A DNA stretch of 64,000 bases, taken from contig JAPFFF010000011.1 in NCBI GenBank assembly GCA_039105265.1, positions 2,728,001-2,792,000 of the forward strand, read 5' to 3'. The notes below the pieces were generated by a model. That model saw nothing but the letters and a program-made list of their open reading frames with translations, did not search any database and was not told where the DNA came from. Below are positions 46,801 to 54,233 of this stretch, in pieces. The stretch is from Tritrichomonas musculus (taxonomy: Eukaryota; Parabasalia; Tritrichomonadida; Tritrichomonadidae). The translations under genes were made by a program, and so were the position numbers. The first letter of the stretch is position 1. Each line of letters opens with the position of its first letter.

Positions 46801-47136
46801 ACTTTCGATGTTGTGCTTATCACTGAGTGTGAAGTACTTGTGAGTTCCATCAAGTGCTATTGCTTTTACAATAGGTCTTCCAACATGTTTCATTTTATAA
46901 ATCTGTCTAAGTGTTTCAGTAAACGCATACCTCTTATCTTCATCTTGGTTGATGTCTGTTGCAAAACCAATACCTTGTCCTGCTGGAATCATGAGCTTCC
47001 TCATTTCTTCTTTAAACTTGTCGTTCTTTTTATATTGTTTAGCACGTCGATTATATTCACGACGAAACTGTGATTTGGTATCAGCATAGACATCTCCAAT
47101 AGCATCTAAAAAATCATCTTCAATGTCCTTGTTCAT
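43861..47136 (-). CDS. Protein-primed family B DNA polymerase, distinct lineage
   Basis: 1091 aa from the ATG at 47136 (MNKDIEDDFLDAIGDVYADT). Residues ~220-330 (RDNCFVYACIQSG ... LILFKDHYML) resemble an OTU-like Cys/His fold found at the N-terminus of some Polinton polymerases. Exonuclease motif SDFET (about 424), palm motif A (FDAVSLYPSA, about 712), motif B (LLNSIYGK) and motif C (YQDTDSCHV, about 945) follow in order. It lacks the HNH-like insertion and the N-terminal domain of the element I and II enzymes and is about 400-750 residues shorter, so it is a separate branch. Confidence 0.92.
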   Translation of the reverse strand: MNKDIEDDFLDAIGDVYADTKSQFRREYNRRAKQYKKNDKFKEEMRKLMIPAGQGIGFATDINQDEDKRYAFTETLRQIYKMKHVGRPIVKAIALDGTHKYFTLSDKHNIESTLGHITGELDLSEDQSDTNPYISNMFIPVRYEVQFIDMNKTNDGVHFRTKMQDMDTHEIYDDEVEIDEDYRNTPEGSFFPYINRSPIDLSAYQIFHEVRKENYRDNCFVYACIQSGVFTDDEIDDLRFFVQTRTIPNNKIIDVAQKFKCNFSIIRVVEQPDKYKYETRINTRKKKWSVDFKREVKLILFKDHYMLNRKIPCTLFYLQHYEELDKTFAHMPFEKRCKIQRLHDNGKTVKDYNHEGIKPITFFQKMFELHLFEEIKACEMDIINTTEYDHVKDYVSLEYNAEQCTRLIDNNKKKQNTWSRIYYSDFETNSTVSPHIPYLNCTIFRDGANIHKISIQGEDCGQKLLNYLWSGSLTYFHNLKYDACFFINTPGWDTQITERSGTVLQIIMTLFEEGTRKVKKRLTFRNSYSIIPQALSKFATMFNLNVHKEVMAYKLYTQENIQRRIVDATEFQQQYIDENQDKLSKEQLDANCKQIIENAKIANCYNDGKIDIIKYAIFYCFKDCIVLMKGMEKFNRDLGEVFKETKTDMYGVHDFISISAIGYCFAKKYGCFDGCYELSGKCQDFIQRCVSGGRTMTAGNEKQYIEGRIQDFDAVSLYPSAMYVMDGIPKGRPKVIPQGTTHEQLMQYDTFFIEVNIKKLECKSKEPYKFGQVFTRNESGSKIFGNFLVDHYYIDKVGLMDLFEFYDVEYELIRGYYFDEGFNKKINEFIEKLFNLRASYKKQKNPLEQTIKLLLNSIYGKSILKATKTETKTVPKSQLYKYLWRNYNFVKEVVEDVNIDKCYVKKLKPINDHFNLPQFGASVLSWSKHLMNRVMATAEQAGIPIYYQDTDSCHVMENDVPKIADLFQFKYHQPLIGKNMCQFHNDFDEFEGSQGEIHSRKLIALGKKSYLDILVDEQGNEGYHIRLKGIPKQVILNKCKRMGISVEELFERMYKGESMTFDLLDGSNAFRKSKTFQQTNLPKFARTLRFT

Positions 47137-47203
47137 GTTTAACACAAAATAAAAGTGAAACGATAAAAATAAAAACAAAAGAAAAAGTTAAAAAATTAAT
47201 TGT

Positions 47204-48352
47204 TTATTGAGGATATCCATTATCATCATCATCTAGATGTGGAAAATTATATTGGAATTCATTTCCTTTCGACTTCATATCAGATTTTTGTTGATATTGG
47301 TTCTTTATCATACCTTCATTGAAGGTTTTGATGTTCTTCATCACTTGTTTCGGTGATTGCCTCCTGTCTTTTTTAACGAAGTCGCATGAATTGTCCAACT
47401 TCTCTTTCTCTTCTGGTGATAAGTATGGTCGAAGATGATAAATGCAATTGGACAACTTCCATCCATATGTCTTGAACAATGATGTTTGTTCAGCTGTTGA
47501 TGTCTGGGGAATGGTGTCAAACATGTATCGAAGATGGTCTAGTTCGTTGTCCATCAATTGAGTTCTTACATACTTCTCTGCAAATGAATCAGTTGTTGGA
47601 GGACCAGCTTGTTGAGCATTTTTCAGATCCGCCACGTCCTTCTTCAGATCGTGAATTTTGTTAATGTACTTCGCCACCTTTTTTGGAGCAAGTTCCAATT
47701 TCATCAGCTCGAGTGCGTATTCGTCGTTATCATCAATGTCTTTCCTGAGTTCTTCAGCATTGTGATTGATGTCTTCAATGTGAAATTCTACACCAGTCAT
47801 TTTCTCCTCCAACTTCGATAATCGGTCTTTCAAGTTTTCATTTTCTTCTATTAATCGTTCCATTTCCTCTCGAAAGTCGAATGGACGAACATTATCCTCC
47901 TTATAATCACTATTGGATTTCATTTCATGAAGACTTTTCGGTGGCTTGTATGGTTCTTTGCGAGCTGGTGATGGTTCTTCAACAACATCTTCGATTTTTG
48001 TTTCTTCCTTCGGATTGGTACTTGTCTTCTGCGGTTCTGTAAATCCAGATGGTCTGGATATAGGACCAAGTCTTGGAGGTGGTGGTGGTATTTTTGGTAA
48101 TGTATTTGGTGTAGGAGGAAGGAGTGGATGATATCGAGGTGGTGGAAATACTTTACTCGAAAATGGCACGTACTGCTGCTTCTTCCTTCTTGCATCGTCT
48201 TCTTGCTTCAATCTTGCTAATGCTTCTTCTTCTTCTTGTTGCTGCTTCTTCTTCTTCTTGTTGCTGCTTCTTCCTTTCTTCTTCTTCTTCTTGTTGCTGC
48301 TTCTTCCTTTCTTCTTCTTCTTGTTGCTGCTTCTTCTTCCTTCTTGCTTCAT
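47204..48352 (-). CDS. Coiled-coil, proline-rich protein (part of an interrupted locus)
   Basis: 382 aa by the open frame. The beginning is translated low-complexity repeat. From about residue 60 it is a proline-rich stretch (PPPRYHPLLPPTPNTLPKIP), then a coiled coil (FREEMERLIEENENLKDRLS) and a folded C-terminal part ending HLDDDDNGYPQ. It overlaps the frame at 48153-48563 in a region of TTC/TGC repeats. The locus looks interrupted once. It lies between the polymerase and the 141-aa gene; a scaffold-like or core role is conceivable, but no family was recognised. Confidence 0.55.
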   Translation of the reverse strand: MKQEGRRSSNKKKKKGRSSNKKKKKKGRSSNKKKKKQQQEEEEALARLKQEDDARRKKQQYVPFSSKVFPPPRYHPLLPPTPNTLPKIPPPPPRLGPISRPSGFTEPQKTSTNPKEETKIEDVVEEPSPARKEPYKPPKSLHEMKSNSDYKEDNVRPFDFREEMERLIEENENLKDRLSKLEEKMTGVEFHIEDINHNAEELRKDIDDNDEYALELMKLELAPKKVAKYINKIHDLKKDVADLKNAQQAGPPTTDSFAEKYVRTQLMDNELDHLRYMFDTIPQTSTAEQTSLFKTYGWKLSNCIYHLRPYLSPEEKEKLDNSCDFVKKDRRQSPKQVMKNIKTFNEGMIKNQYQQKSDMKSKGNEFQYNFPHLDDDDNGYPQ

Positions 48353-48563
48353 CTTCTTCTTGCTGCTTCTTTAATCTAGCTGCTTCTTCTTGCTGCTTCA
48401 TGATGTACTGCTTCATTGATTCGAGTTGTTCTGGGGTCATGTTCTTGAACCAATCGTCTGCGGGTGGAGCTGATGGCGGATCTGATGGTGGAGCTTGTTG
48501 ACCCAATTGCTCGATCGAGTCAAATAGACTAACATCGCTGTCTGAGCTGTAGTTGTATGACAT
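48153..48563 (-). CDS. Acidic Q/E/K repeat protein (part of the same interrupted locus)
   Basis: 136 aa from the ATG at 48563 (MSYNYSSDSDVSLFDSIEQL). A P-rich segment is followed by long runs of K, Q and E (KKQQQEEEERKKQQQEEEE) encoded by near-triplet repeats at 48,215-48,375. Such runs change length easily. It is listed separately from 47204-48352 because the two are different frames. Likely a helical, filament-forming or spacer region. Confidence 0.45.
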   Translation of the reverse strand: MSYNYSSDSDVSLFDSIEQLGQQAPPSDPPSAPPADDWFKNMTPEQLESMKQYIMKQQEEAARLKKQQEEDEARRKKKQQQEEEERKKQQQEEEEERKKQQQEEEEAATRRRRSISKIEARRRCKKEEAAVRAIFE

Positions 48564-48755
48564 TACAAGTATAAAAATGATTAATTTTCTTGTTGATATC
48601 ACTAAATTTTAAATTTCGTAGAAAAACTCGAAGGTGGATATTTTTCTTTGAAAAAGTTAAATACACTATAAAAATTCAAAAATTGAATTAAAAAAAAATA
48701 AAATATATTGAAATTTTAAAAAAATATATTTATTAATATCACTATTATTTTATTA

Positions 48756-49181
48756 ATGATGAATGAAGAAGAAGATAAAATAGAAGATATTTTACAAAAA
48801 CAAACACCTCCTAAAGGTTGTGATTCATTCGACTACAAAATAAATATAAACATGTCGAAAAAAATATCTCAACTAAAAGTTGAAGATGATACATCAAATT
48901 TAAGAACGATGTGTGAAAATTATGCTCATGCTCTTGAAAATGATGCACATCGACTTCGAGCAAAACAAAAAAAGAGGTACGATGAATGGTTTGACAACCT
49001 CGAGAAAGATTGTTATCCTGCAAGAGACATTGTTAACTTGTACAACATGTTCTTTGGTCATGAACTACCTATTACTCGACTTGGTTTCGGGCATCTCGAT
49101 GGAACAAAGAGACACTTTACACATAAGAAAGTGAAAAGAAACAAGAAGTTCATCACAATGTACTACAAGAAAAATGAATAA
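48756..49181 (+). CDS. Conserved 141-aa basic protein
   Basis: 141 aa. The acidic start (MMNEEEDKIEDILQKQ) is followed by a helical middle (AKQKKRYDEWFDNLEKDCYP) and a basic C-terminus (HFTHKKVKRNKKFITMYYKK). The right-arm copy (63438-63863) differs by about three residues. The charged basic tail suggests nucleic-acid contact; no family was recognised. An AT-rich 5' region (48,640-48,750) is also conserved in both arms. Confidence 0.7.
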   Translation: MMNEEEDKIEDILQKQTPPKGCDSFDYKININMSKKISQLKVEDDTSNLRTMCENYAHALENDAHRLRAKQKKRYDEWFDNLEKDCYPARDIVNLYNMFFGHELPITRLGFGHLDGTKRHFTHKKVKRNKKFITMYYKKNE

Positions 49182-49195
49182 CTAAAAATTTTTTA

Positions 49196-49612
49196 ACTAC
49201 TTGTTTTTTTTCGAACTACTTGTTTTTTTTCGAGGTACTTGTTTTTTTTCGAGGTACTTGTTTTTTTTCGAGGTACTTGTTTTTTTTTTTCGAGGTACTT
49301 GTTTTTTTCGAGGTACTTGTTTTTTTTCGAGGTACTTGTTTTTTTTTCGAGGTACTTGTTTTTTTTCGAGGTACTTGTTTTTTTCGAGGTACTTGTTTTT
49401 TTTCGAGGTACTTGTTTTTTTTTTTAGCTACTTGTTTTTTTTCGAGGTACTTGTTTTTTTCGAGGTACTTGTTTTTTTTTTTTAGCTACTTGTTTTTTTT
49501 CGAGGTACTTGTTTTTTTTCGAGGTACTTGTTTTTTTTCGAGGTACTTGTTTTTTTTCGAGGTACTTTTTTTTTTTTTAGCTACTTGTTTTTTTTTCGAG
49601 GTACTTGTTTTT
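49196..49612. repeat. Minisatellite, unit CGAGGTACTTGTTTTTTTT
   Basis: About 21 units of 17-22 bp. Most read CGAGGTACTTG plus a T run of 7-12; four read AGCTACTTG and one reads CGAACTACTTG. The open frames through it (FFFEVLVFFRGTC...) are translated repeat, not genes. It lies between the 141-aa gene and the second minisatellite, and is absent from the right arm. Confidence 0.9.
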
Positions 49613-49770
49613 CCTCATAAGCTACCTTTTTCCTCATAAGCTACCTTTTTCCTCATAAGCTACCTTTTTCCTCATAAGCTACCTTTTTCCTCATAAGCTA
49701 CCTTTTTCCTCATAAGCTACCTTTTTCCTCATAAGCTACCTTTTTCCTCATAAGCTACCTTTTTCCTCAT
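49613..49770. repeat. Minisatellite, unit CATAAGCTACCTTTTTCCT
   Basis: Eight 19-bp units, the last running into the 3' end of the bZIP-like gene. The right arm has 14 units of the same repeat at 63138-63405 (reverse strand), so copy number has changed since the arms diverged. Confidence 0.9.
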
Positions 49771-50014
49771 GTGATACCTCTTTATTTTCATATTCTTTTA
49801 TTTTTTCCTTCATACTTTGTACTTCTTTTTTCTTTCTTTCACGATATGCCTTTTGTTGTTTCTTACGTGCTTCATTTCTTTCTTCAACTGTTGCATATTT
49901 TGGTTTCCTTCCTCTTTTTTCGACACTCTGAAGATTCTCTTTGCTTTTCGACTTCTTGAGTTTTTTGATAATGGCTGTTTCTTTGAACTCACCTAAATCT
50001 AAATTTTGGCTCAT
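49748..50014 (-). CDS. Basic bZIP-like small protein
   Basis: 88 aa. KRGRKPKYATVEERNEARKK (an AT-hook-like RGRKP, then a basic helix with N-x-x-A-R) is followed by QKAYRERKKKEVQSMKEKIK, a basic-leucine-zipper-like helix lacking clear leucine heptads. The last residues (EEKGSL) are encoded by the first unit of the minisatellite. Right-arm copy at 62878-63168. Probably DNA-binding. ATTTTTTATC lies 12 nt before the start. Confidence 0.65.
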   Translation of the reverse strand: MSQNLDLGEFKETAIIKKLKKSKSKENLQSVEKRGRKPKYATVEERNEARKKQQKAYRERKKKEVQSMKEKIKEYENKEVSHEEKGSL

Positions 50015-50026
50015 GATTTCATTGGA

Positions 50027-50036
50027 GATAAAAAAT
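50027..50036 (-). promoter_or_regulatory. ATTTTTTATC start-proximal motif
   Basis: ATTTTTTATC on the minus strand, 12 nt before the bZIP-like ATG, in the short gap shared with the divergent 120-aa gene. Confidence 0.4.
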
Positions 50037-50071
50037 TGAATTATTTTTTCAAAATCACTTCATTTTTTAAA

Positions 50072-50434
50072 ATGTCGTCTACCGCAAAAGACTTCAAAGA
50101 ATACCAAAAACAGCAAAAGAATGATATAAAAAGTGCTAATGCTGAAATCACCAATGCTGTTAAAGAGGTTGTATTCCTGTTCAACCAAAAAATAACAAAC
50201 TCTACACCATCTAGTGTCTGCATCAACTATGACCCTTTGATACAAACCAACTTGAACAAGATTGCTGGTGCACTTACTCAAATGAATCTCACTACCTGTG
50301 AGGTTTATATCAAAAAGAATCCACAATCTCCAAAACCAAAACCTCTTGGCTTTCAAGTGCCAATAGTGTCTGACTCGCAAGAGACACAAGAAGATGATGA
50401 ACAAGAAGCTTCATCACCAAAAGATAAGGAGTAA
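50072..50434 (+). CDS. Conserved 120-aa protein
   Basis: 120 aa from the ATG at 50072; the frame opens 22 codons earlier, but that part lacks a counterpart in the right-arm copy (62430-62801, MSRSGNDFKEF). Helical N-terminus (KDFKEYQKQQKNDIKSANAE), then NAVKEVVFLFNQKI, and an acidic, Q/E-rich end (SDSQETQEDDEQEASSPKDK). Divergent from the bZIP-like gene. Function unknown. Confidence 0.65.
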   Translation: MSSTAKDFKEYQKQQKNDIKSANAEITNAVKEVVFLFNQKITNSTPSSVCINYDPLIQTNLNKIAGALTQMNLTTCEVYIKKNPQSPKPKPLGFQVPIVSDSQETQEDDEQEASSPKDKE

Positions 50435-50461
50435 GAGTAAAAAATAACTACTTCTAATTTT

Positions 50462-50986
50462 TTATACTATACAATATTTTAAACATACATGATAATTATT
50501 AACAAGTTCATTATATTCTTTATTATATACTTGTTTCAAATCAATAACTACTTCTCCATTATCTTTAATGATTTTTATAGCATCTATTTTTCTTATTGGA
50601 CTACTCTTTGCTGCACAACATCCAACATCTTCATTAAGTTGTACTTCAACCTCACTAACATGTAGTATTGCTTTGATGATGTTGCTAAGAGATTCAATAG
50701 GTACTATGATGCATTTCTTTGATATAATGTTAGCTAGTAGTGCTTTGTCTTGATTAAGTAGTATTTGTGCATATGCTTCAAGTATAACATTACGTACATC
50801 TGGTTCAACTTCAACAGGTTCAGTTTGCACTCCAATGTCTCTTGTAATAACAATGTCTTCCTTGCCATCATCTCTCTTATTAATAATAATGTTGTTGTTG
50901 ATGTTTGATGTAGATGATGCAGCTGCTGATGGTTCTAAAGATACATTTGCTTGAACTCCATTGGTTGTACTTCTCTTCTTAATCAT
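50462..50986 (-). CDS. Conserved 174-aa protein with Cys-bearing domain
   Basis: 174 aa. Polar N-terminus (MIKKRSTTNGVQANVSLEPS), a DIGVQTEPVEVEPD segment, and a C-terminal domain with QLNEDVGCCAAKSSPIRKID that is homologous to the 190-aa proteins in the arms of element II. Almost identical to 61853-62377 in the right arm. Paired cysteines may bind metal. No family recognised. Confidence 0.75.
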   Translation of the reverse strand: MIKKRSTTNGVQANVSLEPSAAASSTSNINNNIIINKRDDGKEDIVITRDIGVQTEPVEVEPDVRNVILEAYAQILLNQDKALLANIISKKCIIVPIESLSNIIKAILHVSEVEVQLNEDVGCCAAKSSPIRKIDAIKIIKDNGEVVIDLKQVYNKEYNELVNNYHVCLKYCIV

Positions 50987-51006
50987 TTAAGTTTGAAAAA
51001 AAACTT

Positions 51007-51441
51007 TTAATAGATATTGTTTTGAGTAATAACATGTTGTGTAGGTCCATATCTAATATCTTGTTTATTATATTCTCTTGCTCTACCTTGCATAGCAGGT
51101 GGTTCAGGCTTCTTAAGATATTTTGGTAGTAGAGGTACTGGTTTATCATGTTGACCAATATGTCTATAAAATCCACCATCAGTTATGCTAACAGGAGGTT
51201 CATGTAGAGGTTTCGTTATATGTTCTCGAGTATCTGGGAATCTAACAGGCTCATCATGTTCAATAATCTGAGTAGGTGGTCGATTAATAAAAGGATTGAA
51301 TGTGACTGAATATGTATTAGTATTGCTGAATACACCAAAATGTTGGAATTCTATGTCTTTATTTTTCATGGTAGCTTCATTAAACATCATACCTTCTCTT
51401 CCAACAATCTCAGCATGTGGGCTTCTATAATCATTCGACAT
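51007..51441 (-). CDS. Conserved 144-aa protein next to the capsid gene
   Basis: 144 aa, MSNDYRSPHAEIVGREGMMF..., proline-rich and extended (FPDTREHITKPLHEPPVSIT). Copy at 60926-61360 with about 90% of residues the same by eye. It lies just 3' of the major capsid gene in both arms, so a capsid-associated role is a reasonable guess. No known family. Confidence 0.7.
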   Translation of the reverse strand: MSNDYRSPHAEIVGREGMMFNEATMKNKDIEFQHFGVFSNTNTYSVTFNPFINRPPTQIIEHDEPVRFPDTREHITKPLHEPPVSITDGGFYRHIGQHDKPVPLLPKYLKKPEPPAMQGRAREYNKQDIRYGPTQHVITQNNIY

Positions 51442-51472
51442 TTACAAAAAAATAAAATATCCTTCTTTATGT

Positions 51473-53155
51473 TTATTCAGGGGTTGTTAAATCATAAGGA
51501 CCAATACGTACTGATGGTGGCATACCATTTGGTCTAATCAAAATACTAATTGATATATCTGTTAATAAGCATAATAATGGAGGCGTATCAACTTCCTTTC
51601 TAAATGGATTATCTGCCTTTTGACTACATATCAGTTCGAAGTTAATAGGTGCAAGACTTGAAAGACCTTGTTGATATGTTCCATCCGTTTCAGTTGGAAG
51701 ACCTATGAAGAATGAGGACCTATCATTTGGATAATAACCTGTTGTATTTTCATTATATTGATACTCATTAGCTAGACTTGCTATAACCTCTTTGTTAAAT
51801 CCATTTTGCTCTCCATTCATGTTCATTGCATTCTGGCAATATTCGAGGAACTCTGGATACTTACCATTAGTACCAAATGCTTTAGCAGGAATATTGTTGT
51901 AATTACCACAATTCATATGAAATGCTTCAAACATAGGATTCTTGAAGTATGTCTTATGCGTATGCTTGAGTGGGAATAAGCAAAACATACTATCTACAAA
52001 ATTAGGTGTAATAGTAATAGTTGCTTTATCTTGTTCATTATTAAGAGGTCTTGTACAAGTGTAAAATGACATAATCTGTGTTGGGAATGTAAGTGGATGT
52101 TGTGGGTTAGCATATCTTTGAACAAGTGCTGTATATACAGATTCATGAATACCAAAACAAGGTATAATACTCGCGCATTCTTCAATGGAATAATCAACAA
52201 CACTCCAAGTTCTCCAATCACTGTAAATTGTTCGGTCAACTCTTTCCTTAGTCTTGTCAGCTCCTGTAATTTCATATGCCCCTCCATGATTTTCACCAAC
52301 AGGTGGAAGATTGTTGGGGTGATTAATCTTATCCATTGCTATTTTTTCGGTACTTGTCCACATCCATATTGGTTCTCCAATAGGTCGAAATTCATTGGTA
52401 ATTTCATCAACATTGAAGTCTTTCATTATATGTGGATTAGCAACCAAGCTCTTTTCAAAACCAACTGGACAATATACCATACCAGCTGTTGAAAAGTATA
52501 GACGTAATTCGATTTTACCTGCAAATGCTGGCAAGTACTTGATATTAGATAATGGTAGGAATCGTCGTAAATCAATCTTTAATCTAATTGTTTCAGTGAC
52601 GGAAGTCACATCTTTGTTAAGATTTGCAACAAAACCACATCTCCTTCCATGAGTATCATTCCAAATATCCTTATGTCTTGCTTTACTATATATATCAGCT
52701 CTTTTAGTAACTTCATTTGCACAACATGCAGTTAAAAAGGATTCTTCACATCCAAAGTTCTGGGTATAAAGCGTCATACCATTAGCTACAATTTCATACT
52801 TCTCAACAGCATCTCGAGCATCCTTAAAACCAAACCATACCTTACCAAAATTATAACCACTGACATTTTCTAAATCACTTAGAATTGGCTTGTCTATTTT
52901 TATCATCACTTTCATATCTGCTCGAATAAAGCCATTATATATATCTGCTGTATTATGTGTATTGGGCGAGATAATACATGTTGTATATGAACCACTCTTA
53001 ATTGGTGGTGATGGTGAATACGAAGTTTGTGGATTTAATGAGTATGCTTTATTTGTATCACTAAGTGAAATGCAATTATCGACAACATCAAAATAGGATG
53101 CAATTTGGGTACAAACCTCAGCTGAGGTTCTCATATATTGTTCCTTGTTGAGCAT
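51473..53155 (-). CDS. Major capsid protein (double jelly-roll type)
   Basis: 560 aa. Beta-rich with capsid-like blocks: FIRADMKVMIKIDKPILSDL, GKIELRLYFSTAGMVYCPVG (end of the first jelly roll), then PTQIMSFYTCTRPL and NFELICSQKADNPF, ending ISILIRPNGMPPSVRIGPYD. Length and its place (basic protein, amphipathic protein and ATPase upstream) match Polinton major capsid genes. It should form the hexagonal shell as trimers. The C-terminal third is repeated in the right arm at 60,280-60,898. Confidence 0.85.
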   Translation of the reverse strand: MLNKEQYMRTSAEVCTQIASYFDVVDNCISLSDTNKAYSLNPQTSYSPSPPIKSGSYTTCIISPNTHNTADIYNGFIRADMKVMIKIDKPILSDLENVSGYNFGKVWFGFKDARDAVEKYEIVANGMTLYTQNFGCEESFLTACCANEVTKRADIYSKARHKDIWNDTHGRRCGFVANLNKDVTSVTETIRLKIDLRRFLPLSNIKYLPAFAGKIELRLYFSTAGMVYCPVGFEKSLVANPHIMKDFNVDEITNEFRPIGEPIWMWTSTEKIAMDKINHPNNLPPVGENHGGAYEITGADKTKERVDRTIYSDWRTWSVVDYSIEECASIIPCFGIHESVYTALVQRYANPQHPLTFPTQIMSFYTCTRPLNNEQDKATITITPNFVDSMFCLFPLKHTHKTYFKNPMFEAFHMNCGNYNNIPAKAFGTNGKYPEFLEYCQNAMNMNGEQNGFNKEVIASLANEYQYNENTTGYYPNDRSSFFIGLPTETDGTYQQGLSSLAPINFELICSQKADNPFRKEVDTPPLLCLLTDISISILIRPNGMPPSVRIGPYDLTTPE

Positions 53156-53173
53156 TTTTTAGATGAAAAAAAT

Positions 53174-53710
53174 TTACATCATATCTTCAAAGATGCGATT
53201 TCTCCTACCCATTATTCGTTGAGGAGGTATATATTGTTGTGGTGGTTCTTCATATTGTTGTGGTGGTTCTTCAGGAACATATTGTTGTCTTGGTTGACTC
53301 ATTCTTTTATCAACAACCTCTTTTATCATTCGTCTCTGTTCTTTCTTTTCTCGACTTATCTTCATTTCTTCACCTAGTGATTTTAATTGTTTGAGTATTT
53401 CTTCATTCACAGTAGGGTCATATGTTTGTTGAGGTTTTCGTGGTTTTGGAGGTTTTCGTGCAGCTTTCGAACTTAATGACTTTCTGGGAGTTTCTTCAAA
53501 ATCATCACTATTTGAGTTTTCTTGAGTTTCTTCGATATTTTCACTTTCTGAGTTTTCTTGAGAATCTTGACGAATTGGAGTTTTTCGGGGTTTTACTATA
53601 TACTTGTCTTTCTTCTTTGTTGGCAAAACTTCCCAATCTGGGTCATCCCTTCCATTCAACCATTTATGAATAACCGCAAGTCTCTTAGAACCTGTTAGAT
53701 GTTTTGACAT
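53174..53710 (-). CDS. Basic, disordered protein (core-like)
   Basis: 178 aa. The N-terminal ~30 residues look folded (LTGSKRLAVIHKWLNGRDDP). Then come acidic and basic low-complexity runs (SSKAARKPPKPRKPQQTYDP), a helix (EILKQLKSLGEEMKISREKK) and a repeat of PPQQY near the end. Net basic and disordered, beside the capsid gene: a core or DNA-condensing virion protein is inferred. TTTATTTTTA lies 1 nt before the ATG. Confidence 0.55.
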   Translation of the reverse strand: MSKHLTGSKRLAVIHKWLNGRDDPDWEVLPTKKKDKYIVKPRKTPIRQDSQENSESENIEETQENSNSDDFEETPRKSLSSKAARKPPKPRKPQQTYDPTVNEEILKQLKSLGEEMKISREKKEQRRMIKEVVDKRMSQPRQQYVPEEPPQQYEEPPQQYIPPQRIMGRRNRIFEDMM

Positions 53711-53711
53711 T

Positions 53712-53721
53712 TAAAAATAAA
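53712..53721 (-). promoter_or_regulatory. TTTATTTTTA start-proximal motif
   Basis: TTTATTTTTA on the minus strand, almost touching the ATG of the 178-aa gene. If it marks the transcription start region, the leader would be only a few bases. Confidence 0.4.
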
Positions 53722-53759
53722 CAAAAAAAGTCCATAAATTGAGTTTTATTGAGTTTTCA

Positions 53760-54215
53760 TCAGATGTAAGTTCTCGCATGATTGTTTGTAGTAAATTCAC
53801 TCTCTTTTAATGAATTAGATGAAAATGTTGGCTTTTCAAGAGGTGCACCAACTGAATCGCCTTTTGCAGATTTATTAATTGATGACAAGGCAGTTTTCAC
53901 ATTTCCTTCTGGGACATATTTTAATGCTGTGTCAGCTATGTTTGCTAATCTATTTCTTGTTTTATCGCTCAAGAAGCTTTCACCAAGACCTCTCGCAACT
54001 GAACCAATAACACCAGCATGCTTGGTTAATCCACCTGCTGAAGCATCCAATAATTTACTTGCAAGACCTCCAGTAAAACTATCTGCAGCTCCCATTAATA
54101 ATTTACCACCTAAACCTACTCCTCCTTTTATTATCGTTTGCCATGGAGAAAATTCTTTTTGTTTAGCATAATTTGGCTTCCAATAATCTTCTTCTGAATG
54201 ACGTTGAATTCCCAT
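53760..54215 (-). CDS. Small amphipathic protein (adenoviral pVI-like position)
   Basis: 151 aa. The hydrophilic start (MGIQRHSEEDYWKPNYAKQK) leads into a G/A/L-rich amphipathic middle (GGVGLGGKLLMGAADSFTGG; GLTKHAGVIGSVARGLGESF) and a polar tail. Such proteins beside the capsid and ATPase genes are compared with the membrane-active adenovirus protein VI. Counterpart of the 84-aa protein in element II. A virion role is inferred. Confidence 0.6.
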   Translation of the reverse strand: MGIQRHSEEDYWKPNYAKQKEFSPWQTIIKGGVGLGGKLLMGAADSFTGGLASKLLDASAGGLTKHAGVIGSVARGLGESFLSDKTRNRLANIADTALKYVPEGNVKTALSSINKSAKGDSVGAPLEKPTFSSNSLKESEFTTNNHARTYI

Positions 54216-54233
54216 TTAAAAAATAATAAAAAA

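Larger units (their letters stand above)
48618..52091 (+). repeat. Inverted arm of element III, left copy
   Basis: Matches 60,280-64,000 in reverse. It covers the 141-aa, bZIP-like, 120-aa, 174-aa and 144-aa genes and the C-terminal third of the capsid gene. The inner edge is at TTGGGAATGTA (52081-52091). The outer edge is not reached because the partner runs off the window. The two arms differ in minisatellite length and in a 148-aa gene present only on the right. Confidence 0.8.

Noticed and set aside
48124-48501. Plus-strand frame with long S/C/F runs
   Set aside because: Antisense of the K/Q/E repeat region on the minus strand.
49201-49639. Long open frames reading FFFEVLVFFRGTC and similar
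   Set aside because: They are translations of the CGAGGTACTTG minisatellite in several frames at once; the composition is dictated by the repeat.
49613-49770. Possible CRISPR-like array
   Set aside because: Units are contiguous 19-mers without unique spacers, the context is eukaryotic, and no cas-like gene is present.
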